From contig JAEEGN010000139.1 of the NCBI GenBank assembly GCA_016280345.1, forward strand, positions 1-6,122: a stretch of DNA of 6,122 bases, read 5' to 3'. Under the pieces are notes generated by a model. The model searched no databases and was not told where the DNA came from. It saw only the letters and a list, made by a program, of their open reading frames with translations. Positions within the stretch are counted from its first letter, which is position 1, and each line of letters starts with the position of its first letter. Of the stretch, positions 1 through 6,122 are shown one piece after another. Both the position numbers and the translations under genes were made by a program. The stretch comes from Selenomonadaceae bacterium. Lineage in GTDB: Bacteria > Bacillota > Negativicutes > Selenomonadales > Selenomonadaceae.

Positions 1-1693
1 CGTGGACGGCGTCACGGCCACGGCGCTGCTGCTTCGCGTCCTGCGGCGGCTCGGCGCGACGGTGGACTATTTCATCCCCACCCGGACGATGGGCTACGGC
101 GTCCATCAGGAGACGCTGGCGCGGCTGGCCGCGGAGGGCGTCTCCCTCGTCGTCACCGTGGACTGCGGCATCAACGCGGTGGAGGAAGCGGCGGCCACGC
201 GGGACCAAATCGATCTCATCATCACCGACCACCATCTGCCGGGCGAAACATTGCCGGAGGCGGTGGCGGTCATCGACCCCCACCGCGGGGACTCCGCGTA
301 TCCTTTTCGGGACCTGGCCGGCGCCGGCGTGGCCTTCAAGCTCTGCCAGGCTTTGTGGCGGGCGGTGAAGGGCGAGGACTTCGCGGAGGATCTGGAGCTG
401 GTGGCGCTGGGAACGGTGGCGGACCTGGTGCCGCTGCGGGACGAGAACCGCAAGATCGTGAAGCTGGGCCTGCCCCGCTTCGCGACGACTCCGATCCTGG
501 GGCTCAAGGCCCTGATCGAATCCTCCGGGCTCGCCGGCCGCCCCATCACCGCCGGACATATCGGCTTCGTGCTGGGGCCCCGGCTCAACGCCGCCGGTCG
601 TCTGGAAACGGCTGACAAGGGCGCGGAACTGCTGCTGACCAGTGATGCCAGGGAAGCGGCAACCCTCGCGGCGTCGCTGGAACAGGCGAATCTGGAACGC
701 CGCCAGGTGGAGCAGGACATCCTGGCGCAAGCGGAGGAAAAACTGTCCCGGACTGACGTCAGCACCGCCCGGGTGCTGGTCGTAGCGGGGGCGGACTGGC
801 ACCCCGGCGTCATCGGCCTCGTGGCCTCCCGCCTCACCGAGCGGTATTACCGCCCCTCGGTGGTCATCAGCATCCGGGACGGCGTGGGCCGCGGTTCCTG
901 CCGCAGCATCCCGGCCTTCCCGCTATTCGACGCCCTTTCCGCTTCCCGGGAGACGCTGCTGCAGTTCGGCGGTCATGCCATGGCGGCGGGGCTGTCGGTG
1001 GATCCGGCGAAGATTCCCGCCCTCCGGGAACGCCTCGAGGCCTTCGCCGATGAACATCTCACCGCCGAGGACTACGTCCCGGTCGTCGATCTGGAGGCGG
1101 AACTGCCGCCGTCGACGGTGACGACGGCGCTCATCGACGAGATTGCCCGGCTGGAACCTTACGGCATGGGCAATCCCCAGCCGCTGTTCGGCGTCCGCGA
1201 GGTCGCCGCTGAGGATGCCGGCCCCATAGGACGGGGCGAAGTGAAAAAGCACCTCTCGTTCAAGGCGGAAGGCGTCCGGGCGGTGGCCTGGAACCGGGTC
1301 GAAGACCTGCCGCTGTTGCAGGCGGGCCCGGTGGATATGGTCTATACGCCGGCCATCGACGAATGGAACGGCCGGCGCTACGTCGAATGCCTGGTGAAGG
1401 AGCTCTCCGAAGCGGCAAGCCGGCGCGTATTCCCGGACCGGGAGACGCTGGCGGCCGCCTACCGGAACCTGCGCGCCCTGTCGGACGCCGCCGGCCGCGT
1501 CGTCGGCGGCGAGGCCGCCCTCGCCGCGCGGACGGGCCTCTCCCTCTACACCCTGCGGCAAGCCCTCACCGTCTTCCGCGAGCTCGGCCTCGCCCAGCGG
1601 GAAAAAGGCGGCTGGCGCTTCCCCCCGCCCCCCCGCCAGAAGCTCGACCTCGCCGACTCCGAAACCTTCGCCCGCCACATGGGCAAGAAGTGA
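1..1693 (+). CDS. recJ: Single-stranded-DNA-specific exonuclease RecJ (5'-truncated by window edge)
   Basis: RecJ degrades single-stranded DNA 5' to 3' in the cytoplasm and acts in RecF-type recombination, mismatch repair and base excision repair. The first base completes a codon outside the window. The visible protein (563 residues) begins inside motif I (the V-D-G of a D-x-D-G metal site), so the GTG at base 2 is an internal codon and not a start. Going along the fragment: VDCGI at 53-57, the family DHH at 76-78, GTVADLVPL at 137-145, and GPRLNAAGRL at 192-201. The DHHA1 part follows, with GVIGLVASRL from 269 and GGHAMAAG at 323-330. An OB-fold region starts near RLEPYGMGNPQPLF (383-396). 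All visible catalytic motifs look intact. Residues from about 470 form an extra tail with a helix-turn-helix-like stretch (about 510-540), as in Firmicutes-type RecJ and absent from E. coli RecJ. Roughly 80 N-terminal residues are probably missing. The gene ends in TGA and is followed by a terminator. Confidence 0.96.
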   Translation, partial: VDGVTATALLLRVLRRLGATVDYFIPTRTMGYGVHQETLARLAAEGVSLVVTVDCGINAVEEAAATRDQIDLIITDHHLPGETLPEAVAVIDPHRGDSAYPFRDLAGAGVAFKLCQALWRAVKGEDFAEDLELVALGTVADLVPLRDENRKIVKLGLPRFATTPILGLKALIESSGLAGRPITAGHIGFVLGPRLNAAGRLETADKGAELLLTSDAREAATLAASLEQANLERRQVEQDILAQAEEKLSRTDVSTARVLVVAGADWHPGVIGLVASRLTERYYRPSVVISIRDGVGRGSCRSIPAFPLFDALSASRETLLQFGGHAMAAGLSVDPAKIPALRERLEAFADEHLTAEDYVPVVDLEAELPPSTVTTALIDEIARLEPYGMGNPQPLFGVREVAAEDAGPIGRGEVKKHLSFKAEGVRAVAWNRVEDLPLLQAGPVDMVYTPAIDEWNGRRYVECLVKELSEAASRRVFPDRETLAAAYRNLRALSDAAGRVVGGEAALAARTGLSLYTLRQALTVFRELGLAQREKGGWRFPPPPRQKLDLADSETFARHMGKK

Positions 1694-1716
1694 CCGGAAT
1701 CTGCCCCTGCCATAAC

Positions 1717-1751
1717 AAAAGGCTTCACGGCAAGACGCCGTGAAGCCTTTT
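1717..1751. terminator. Bidirectional intrinsic terminator between recJ and the ABC operon
   Basis: A perfect 15-bp inverted repeat (1717-1731 and 1737-1751) encloses a 5-base loop, AAGAC. The stem core is GGCTTCACGGC/GCCGTGAAGCC, flanked by AAAA on the left and TTTT on the right. Read from the + strand it ends in a T-run, and read from the - strand it also ends in a T-run. It lies 23 bases after the recJ stop and about 40 bases after the stop of the convergent ATPase gene, so it probably ends both transcripts. Confidence 0.9.
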
Positions 1752-1761
1752 GGTTTGTGTG

Positions 1762-1778
1762 CATTATCTTTGATAATG
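1762..1778. repeat. Short perfect inverted repeat, 7-bp arms and 3-base spacer
   Basis: CATTATC (1762-1768), TTT, then GATAATG (1772-1778). It is AT-rich and sits between the bidirectional terminator and the stop codon of ATPase B. On the - strand transcript it would form a small weak hairpin before the main terminator stem. No promoter lies next to it, so a role as an operator is doubtful. It may only shape the 3' end of the ABC transcript. Confidence 0.5.
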
Positions 1779-1793
1779 GTGGAGAGAAGGCGT

Positions 1794-2864
1794 TTACTCG
1801 TTCTCAGCGTACCAGAAGGGGCGCAGGAACTTGACGGCGCAGCTTTCGCCGGGTTCGGGGCCGGGGTCGCGGCGGCCTTTCTGCACGCGCAGGAACTGGT
1901 CGCCGACCTGCATCTGGTAATCCACGATCTCGCCCAGGAACGCCTTGCGGGTGATGACGCCGTGCAGGCCCTCCGGGTCTTCCATCGTGGTGAAGTCGAT
2001 TTCCGAGGGGCGACTGGCGAACGAGACGTCCGTTTCACCGGCCAGGTTCTCCGGCACGACGAAGCTCGCCGGGAGCTGGCCGCTGTGGTTCGGGACCACG
2101 GCGCGCCCGCCCTCGTTTTTGGCCGAGAGGAAGTTCGACAGGCCGATGAAGCTGAAGACGAACTTGTTGGCCGGATGGTTGTAGATGTTGAGCGGCGTAT
2201 CGATCTGCTGCACCACGCCGAGCTTCATGACGAGGATGCGGTCGGAAAGGGCCATGGCCTCGGACTGGTCGTGGGTGACGTAGATGATGGAGAAGCCGTA
2301 CTTCATCTGGAGGTCCTTGATCTCGAACCGCATTTCTTCTCTGAGATGCGGGTCAAGGCTCGAAAGGGGCTCGTCGAGGAGCATCACGTCGGGATTGATG
2401 GCCAGCGCCCGGGCCAGAGCGACGCGCTGCTTGCCGCCGCCGGAGAGGTAATCGGGGCTCCCGTCCTTGGCGGAGACGAGGTTCGTCGCGCGCAGCGCGT
2501 CCATGGTGCGCTGGTCGATCTCCTTCTCGTCGAGCTTCCGGATGCGCAGCGGAAAGGCCACGTTCTCATAGACGGAGAGGTGCGGCCAGACGGCGAAGGC
2601 CTGGAAGACCATACCGAAGTTGCGCTTTTCCGGCGGCGTATAGTGGTTCTTCGCCGGCGAGGAAAGCAGGCGGTCGCCGACCCAGACCTCGCCTTCGGTG
2701 AGGTCCTCGAAGCCCGCCACCATGCGGAGCGTCGTGGTCTTGCCGCAGCCGGAGGGACCGAGCATCGAGAAGCATTCTCCCTTGCCGATCTCGTAGTTCA
2801 GGTTGTTCACGGCGATTACGTCGCCGAAGCGTTTCGTCACATTGACCAAGCGAACGTAGGACAT
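1794..2864 (-). CDS. ABC importer ATP-binding protein (ATPase B), FbpC/PotA-like, atypical signature LSGGG
   Basis: This cytoplasmic ATPase should power the adjacent permease. It has 356 residues, a normal length for FbpC/PotA/MalK-type ATPases with a C-terminal regulatory domain. The motifs in order are Walker A GPSGCGKTT (36-44), Q-loop Gln88 in VFQAFAVWPH, signature LSGGGKQR (140-147), Walker B VMLLDE (160-165) with catalytic Glu165, D-loop SSLD (168-171) and switch His198 in VTHDQ. Residues from about 280 form a TOBE-like domain. The signature is unusual: the last residue of LSGGQ is Gly. The rest of the ATP site looks functional. The ATG lies 3 bases after the permease stop, with an AGGTG ribosome-binding site (2873-2877 on the - strand) 8 bases upstream, so this start is well supported. 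It is the last gene of the operon. By eye the nucleotide-binding domain is about half identical to that of ATPase A, so the two are paralogues. Iron is a possible substrate but is not proven. Confidence 0.93.
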   Translation of the reverse strand: MSYVRLVNVTKRFGDVIAVNNLNYEIGKGECFSMLGPSGCGKTTTLRMVAGFEDLTEGEVWVGDRLLSSPAKNHYTPPEKRNFGMVFQAFAVWPHLSVYENVAFPLRIRKLDEKEIDQRTMDALRATNLVSAKDGSPDYLSGGGKQRVALARALAINPDVMLLDEPLSSLDPHLREEMRFEIKDLQMKYGFSIIYVTHDQSEAMALSDRILVMKLGVVQQIDTPLNIYNHPANKFVFSFIGLSNFLSAKNEGGRAVVPNHSGQLPASFVVPENLAGETDVSFASRPSEIDFTTMEDPEGLHGVITRKAFLGEIVDYQMQVGDQFLRVQKGRRDPGPEPGESCAVKFLRPFWYAENE

Positions 2865-2867
2865 CCG

Positions 2868-4559
2868 TTACACACCTGCCTTCTTCGTGACTTTGTTGAT
2901 GATGGTCTGGCCGATGACGATGATGATGAGGGCGATCGCCGCCAGCGCCGCCGAGATGACGGTCTCGCCGTCCTCGTTCAGCGTGTAGATGGCAACGCCG
3001 CTGGTCCGCGTCGTCGGCGCGTAGAGCATAATGGAAACGGTGAGCTCGCGCAGCGACGGCAGGAAGATCAGGAAGAAGGCCGCCAGCATACCGGGCCGTA
3101 CCAACGGCAGCACGATGTCCCTGAGCGACTGCCACATGGTGGCGCCGCAGGCGCGGGACGCCTCCACGAGGGAATCATGGACCTGCTCCAGGGCCGCCGA
3201 GTTGGCCTTCAGCGAGAACGCCATGTAGCGGGCGATGTAGGCCACCAGGATGATCCAGACGGTGTTGTAAATGTTGATGCCGAACTGGCCGCTCCAGGCC
3301 AGGATAACGCCGAGGGCGATGACCGAGCCGGGGACGGAGAAAGGCAGCATGCCGAGGAATTCCAGGATGCCCTTGCCGCGCACCTTCATCTTGACGATGA
3401 CGTAGGAAATCATGACGCCGGCGAACATGGTGATGATGGCGGCGGTGAAGCCGAGGCTCACGCTGTTGAAAATGGCGTCCCGCGTCACGTCAAACTCGAA
3501 CAGGATGAACTTGAAGTTATCCAGCGAGAGATTCTCCGGCGAAAACGACAGGCCATAGGTTTTGAGGCTGCCGACGAGGAAGATGACGACGGTGGGCAGG
3601 ACGATGGTAAAGCCGATGTAAGCGAAGCAGAAGAGCATCATCGGGATGCGCAGGCCCCGGAGCTTGAGCTCCATCGGCCGGAAACTCTTGCCGCCGATGA
3701 TCTGGTAGTGGCCGGAGCCGAGGATCTTCCGCTGCAGCCAGATGATGAAGGCGGCGGAAACGACGAGGACCGTCGCCAGCACGGTACCGAGGCGAATGGA
3801 TTCAAATGAGCCGGCGCTCTGGTGGATGCGCTCGTAAATCAGCACCGGGATGTTGTAGATGCCGTTCTCGATGCCCAGGACCGCCACGGTGCCGAAATGG
3901 GCCATGGAGTAGAGCATGATGAGCAAGGCGCCCGACAGGATGCTCGGCAGGACCAGCGGGATCGTGATCTTCCGGGTGATGGTGAAGAGGCCGGCGCCCG
4001 AGATGCGGGCCGACTCCTCCAGCGTCGGGTCCATGCGCTCCAGAGCGCCGCAGACCTGGATGAACACGAAGGGGAAGAGGTACATGACCTCCACCAGACT
4101 GATGCCGAGATAGCTGTAAATGTTGAAGATCGGCCCGGTAAAGCCGAAGTTGTCCATGAAGAAGCGGTTGATGAAGCCGGCGTTCGGCGACAGCAGCATC
4201 TTCCAGGCCATGGCCCCGATGAAGGACGGCAGCATGAAGGGCACCAGGAACATGCTCTTCATGAAGGTCTTGTGGGGCAGGTCGGTCCGGGTGACCAGCC
4301 AGGCAAAAAAGGTGCCGACGATGGTCGAGCCGATGGTGGACATGGTGGCAATGATCAGGGAATTCCGCAGGGCCTCGTAGGTTGCCGGCTGCTGCAGGAT
4401 CTCGATGGCCCCCTGGAAGTTGAACTGATCCCCAACCCAGAAGGCGTTGAACAGGATCAGCATGACCGGGAAGGCCACGATGACGACCAGAATGGCGATG
4501 GACAGGAACAGGATCAGCTGGGCCACGCCGAAGGAGCTTTTCGTCTTGACCGCGCTCAT
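2868..4559 (-). CDS. Fused double-domain ABC importer permease, FbpB-like
   Basis: This inner-membrane protein would form the whole translocation channel. It has 563 residues and two homologous permease halves in one chain, as in FbpB-type ferric iron permeases; PotB/PotC-type systems use two separate proteins. Hydrophobic segments suggest about 12 membrane helices, near residues 13-40, 66-90, 102-122, 150-172, 200-228, 256-276, 304-330, 364-390, 400-424, 431-452, 488-510 and 532-555. Each half carries the cytoplasmic EAA loop that docks on an ATPase: the first starts at EESARISGAG (181-190) and ends in IPLVLP, and the second starts at VEASRACGAT (465-474) and ends in LPLVRP. The ATG overlaps the ATPase A stop in an ATGA, with an AAAGGGGTG Shine-Dalgarno-like stretch (4568-4576) upstream, which indicates translational coupling. 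The stop TAA is 3 bases before ATPase B. Iron, 2-aminoethylphosphonate, thiamine and polyamine importers all share this fold, so the substrate is open. Confidence 0.93.
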   Translation of the reverse strand: MSAVKTKSSFGVAQLILFLSIAILVVIVAFPVMLILFNAFWVGDQFNFQGAIEILQQPATYEALRNSLIIATMSTIGSTIVGTFFAWLVTRTDLPHKTFMKSMFLVPFMLPSFIGAMAWKMLLSPNAGFINRFFMDNFGFTGPIFNIYSYLGISLVEVMYLFPFVFIQVCGALERMDPTLEESARISGAGLFTITRKITIPLVLPSILSGALLIMLYSMAHFGTVAVLGIENGIYNIPVLIYERIHQSAGSFESIRLGTVLATVLVVSAAFIIWLQRKILGSGHYQIIGGKSFRPMELKLRGLRIPMMLFCFAYIGFTIVLPTVVIFLVGSLKTYGLSFSPENLSLDNFKFILFEFDVTRDAIFNSVSLGFTAAIITMFAGVMISYVIVKMKVRGKGILEFLGMLPFSVPGSVIALGVILAWSGQFGINIYNTVWIILVAYIARYMAFSLKANSAALEQVHDSLVEASRACGATMWQSLRDIVLPLVRPGMLAAFFLIFLPSLRELTVSIMLYAPTTRTSGVAIYTLNEDGETVISAALAAIALIIIVIGQTIINKVTKKAGV

Positions 4560-5650
4560 TCCATCTTCACCCCTTTCAGCTTTTCGGCCTCAAACCAGTG
4601 CAGGGCCAGGAAGTCGATGTTGCAGGTATCGCCGGCCTTGAGGATGAGGTCCCGGGCGATGGCGTGATGCGTCTCCAGCGTCGTCCGGAGATGCGTGCCG
4701 TCGATTTCCACCAGGTAGTCCATCATGGCCCCGAGGAAGTTCGCCCGGCGCACGACGCCCCGGAGCCCGTGCCCTTCGCGGCCAATCGTGACGTCCGAGG
4801 GACGGAAGCCCGCAACCCAAGCCGTCGTCTCCCCTTCGGGCTTCTCCTCCCACGGGATCGGCTGGGTGCCGGTGCCGACGAAGAAGTTCGGGCCGTCGCG
4901 GCGTACGTTGATGAAGTTGGCGATGCCCATGAAGTTGAATACGAAGGGATTCACCGGCCGCTCGAAGATTTCCCAGGGCGTGCCGATCTGCTGGATGACG
5001 CCCTTCTCGTCCATGATGGCCACCCGGTCGGAAATGGCGAGGCCGATTTCCTGGTCGTGGGTGACGTAGAGCACGGTGACGCCGAGCTTGCGCTGCAGCT
5101 CTTTGATCTCGAAGCGCATTTCCTCACGCAGGTTCGCGTCGAGGTTCGACAGCGGCTCGTCCAGCAGCATCAGCGAAGGCTTCCCCACCAACGCCCGGGC
5201 CAGGGCCACGCGCTGCTGCTGGCCGCCGGATAGCTCCGAGGGCAGGCGCTTGTCGAGGCCGTGCATGCCGACGATATCGACCATTTCCATGACCCGCTGC
5301 TGAATCTCGTCTTTGGGCCGCTGGGCGATCTTCAGCGGATACGCGATGTTCTCGAAAACCGTCATGTGCGGCCAGACGGCGTAATCCTGGAAGACCACGC
5401 CGATGCCGCGGTTTTCCGGCGGTACCTCAATGCCGGCGTCAAGGTCGGCCACCGCGATGTCGTCGATGAAGATCTTGCCCTGCTCCGGCGTCTCGAAGCC
5501 GGCGATGAGCCTGAGCAGTACCGTCTTGCCGCAGCCGGAGGGGCCGAGCAGCGTAAAGCATTCGCCTTTCTTGATGGAAAGCGTAAGATCATTGAGCACC
5601 GGGTGGTCCGGATACCCCTTCGTTACGCCTTCCACGCGAATGATGTCCAT
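4556..5650 (-). CDS. ABC importer ATP-binding protein (ATPase A), FbpC/PotA-like, canonical motifs
   Basis: This cytoplasmic ATPase of a binding-protein-dependent importer has 364 residues. The motifs in order are Walker A GPSGCGKTV (36-44), Q-loop Gln88 in VFQDYAVWPH, canonical signature LSGGQQQR (140-147), Walker B LMLLDE (160-165) with Glu165, D-loop SNLD (168-171) and switch His198 in VTHDQ. After the switch His the sequence reads QEIGLAISD where relatives usually have QEEALAxSD. The C-terminal part, about 285-355, is TOBE-like (GFRPSDVTIG, then LRGVVRRANFLG). The start is firm: AAAGGAGG lies 6 bases before the ATG. It is the first gene after the terminator and leader that follow the binding-protein gene, and its stop overlaps the permease start by 4 bases. 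The AVWPH form of the Q-loop region is common in FbpC-like and aminoethylphosphonate-type ATPases. It is paralogous to ATPase B and the two align without gaps through the first 200 residues. Confidence 0.94.
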   Translation of the reverse strand: MDIIRVEGVTKGYPDHPVLNDLTLSIKKGECFTLLGPSGCGKTVLLRLIAGFETPEQGKIFIDDIAVADLDAGIEVPPENRGIGVVFQDYAVWPHMTVFENIAYPLKIAQRPKDEIQQRVMEMVDIVGMHGLDKRLPSELSGGQQQRVALARALVGKPSLMLLDEPLSNLDANLREEMRFEIKELQRKLGVTVLYVTHDQEIGLAISDRVAIMDEKGVIQQIGTPWEIFERPVNPFVFNFMGIANFINVRRDGPNFFVGTGTQPIPWEEKPEGETTAWVAGFRPSDVTIGREGHGLRGVVRRANFLGAMMDYLVEIDGTHLRTTLETHHAIARDLILKAGDTCNIDFLALHWFEAEKLKGVKME

Positions 5651-5656
5651 AATAGT

Positions 5657-5664
5657 CCTCCTTT
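5657..5664 (-). promoter_or_regulatory. Strong ribosome-binding site of ATPase A
   Basis: AAAGGAGG on the - strand, 6 bases upstream of the ATG at 5650. It is a near-perfect Shine-Dalgarno sequence at ideal spacing and it fixes the start codon. It is the strongest such site in the window. The two downstream genes have weaker sites and probably rely partly on translational coupling. Confidence 0.85.
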
Positions 5665-5686
5665 ATCGTGGAGTCGCTTACGCAGG

Positions 5687-5748
5687 CCAACGAGCCCGAA
5701 GGGTAAAGGCTGGGCTTGGTGCGCCACTGCTGTTTCTGAGGTTCGGGC
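5687..5748 (-). promoter_or_regulatory. Possible structured leader upstream of ATPase A
   Basis: Between the terminator and the ribosome-binding site the - strand RNA can form a hairpin over 5687-5719 (AGCCC/GGGCU with an outer CCA/UGG and a small bulge). An alternative long-range pairing is UUCGGGC (from 5694-5700) with GCCCGAA (from 5742-5748). The two pairings share bases and exclude each other. I see no convincing sigma-70 promoter in this 154-base gap and do not recognise a known riboswitch class. The structure is short and may be chance. Confidence 0.25.
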
Positions 5749-5754
5749 CTGGAC

Positions 5755-5785
5755 AAAAAAGGCGGGACAGTCGCCCCGTCCCGCC
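5755..5785 (-). terminator. Intrinsic terminator after the solute-binding protein gene
   Basis: Read on the - strand: GGCGGGAC, a 9-base loop, GTCCCGCC, then six T residues (5760-5755). The 8-bp GC-rich stem can extend outward by one G-U and two A-U pairs into the T-run. It starts about 20 bases after the binding-protein stop and works only in the - direction. It lies inside the transporter operon, so it probably acts as a partial terminator that lowers ATPase and permease transcription relative to the binding protein. Confidence 0.88.
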
Positions 5786-5804
5786 CTTCTTCGCTTCTAA
5801 ACCA

Positions 5805-6122
5805 TTATTTCTTGCCGATGATTTCCGTGAACTTCTTGATCGTTTCCTGCTTGTGCGGGAGGATCTCGGTATAAGTGACCTTGATGCCGTTCTTCAGAGC
5901 ATCCTCCGGGGACGGCAGATGGTACTTCTCCGGAATCTTGACGTCCTTGCGGACCGGCACCGTGCCGGCGTCCGCGACTTTCTGCTGGGCTTCCTGGCTC
6001 AGGAGATAATCGACGAACTTCTTGGCAGCGTCAACGTTCTTGGAGCCCTTGAAGATCGCGACCGGGCTCGGAACCATCAGCAGCTCTTTCGGATAGACCA
6101 TGGCGAGATGCGCGCCCTTGGC
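5805..6122 (-). CDS. ABC importer extracellular solute-binding protein, C-terminal end only (5' part outside window)
   Basis: This is the substrate-capturing subunit of the importer, extracytoplasmic (lipid-anchored or periplasmic depending on the cell envelope). Only the last 105 residues are present. The frame is open to the window edge, and codons for AKGAHLA precede the Met at 6101, so that ATG is internal. The visible part has the pattern typical of FbpA/AfuA-like and PotD-like binding proteins: VYPKELLMVPSPVAIFKGSK, then AAKKFVDYLLSQEAQQKVAD and GTVPVRKDV. The signal peptide and most ligand-binding residues are outside the window, so the substrate cannot be read. The stop TAA is followed by an intrinsic terminator, then by ATPase A in the same direction. 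It is most likely the first gene of this operon, with the promoter beyond the right edge. Confidence 0.9.
   Translation of the reverse strand, partial: AKGAHLAMVYPKELLMVPSPVAIFKGSKNVDAAKKFVDYLLSQEAQQKVADAGTVPVRKDVKIPEKYHLPSPEDALKNGIKVTYTEILPHKQETIKKFTEIIGKK

Noticed and set aside
106..837. A 243-codon open frame on the - strand opposite recJ.
   Set aside because: Its composition is dominated by Ser, Arg and Ala, typical of the reverse complement of a GC-rich coding frame. The + strand carries clear RecJ motifs.
1762..1778. Fur box (GATAAT/ATTATC hexamers).
   Set aside because: The hexamers are in the opposite order to a Fur box, and the site lies downstream of two convergent genes with no promoter nearby.
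923..2038. A 371-codon open frame on the - strand.
   Set aside because: It is antisense to recJ, crosses the bidirectional terminator and runs into ATPase B in another frame. It shows no domain and no ribosome-binding site supporting it.
1740..3809. A 689-codon open frame on the + strand, followed by another of 281 codons (3822-4667).
   Set aside because: Both lie antisense to the ATPase and permease genes, which have full motif support. The products are rich in Asp, Glu, Arg, His and Gly with no recognisable domain, as expected for shadow frames opposite GC-rich genes.
5658..5689. Possible promoter for ATPase A on the - strand: TTGGCC, a 17-base spacer, GATAAA.
   Set aside because: The -10-like element overlaps the start of the ribosome-binding site, so transcription would begin after or within it and remove the strong Shine-Dalgarno sequence. 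The -35 match is also poor.
5805..6101. A complete small 98-residue gene starting at the ATG at 6101.
   Set aside because: The reading frame stays open upstream to the window edge. The sequence is the C-terminal end of a solute-binding protein, so the ATG is internal.

Overview
The window comes from a GC-rich bacterium (about 60% G+C by eye) and holds parts of two convergent transcription units. The phylum is uncertain. RecJ carries a C-terminal helix-turn-helix-like extension beyond its OB-fold region, and several ribosome-binding sites are strong AGGAGG-type. I read this as a high-GC Firmicutes-type lineage such as Negativicutes or Clostridia, with low confidence.

Left part (1-1693, + strand): the 3' portion of recJ, the single-strand-specific 5'-3' DNA exonuclease. 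It is cut by the window edge inside its first metal-binding motif. A strong hairpin at 1717-1751, with a T-run on one side and an A-run on the other, can end transcription from both directions. It separates recJ from the convergent transporter operon.

Right part (6122 down to 1794, - strand): a binding-protein-dependent ABC importer operon of the ferric-iron/polyamine/2-aminoethylphosphonate type (FbpABC-like). Its transcription order is solute-binding protein (3' end only), an intrinsic terminator plus a leader of about 100 bases, ATPase A (364 aa), a fused double-domain permease (563 aa), and ATPase B (356 aa). The three cytoplasmic and membrane genes are packed tightly: a 4-base ATGA overlap, then a 3-base gap. 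The terminator after the binding-protein gene should make that protein more abundant than the rest, as is usual for such importers.

The window is mostly ordinary, and I see no clearly new system. The points most worth checking are the two different ATPase genes around one fused permease, the altered ABC signature (LSGGG instead of LSGGQ) in ATPase B only, and the structured leader between the terminator and ATPase A. The substrate cannot be settled from this sequence, because most of the binding protein lies outside the window.
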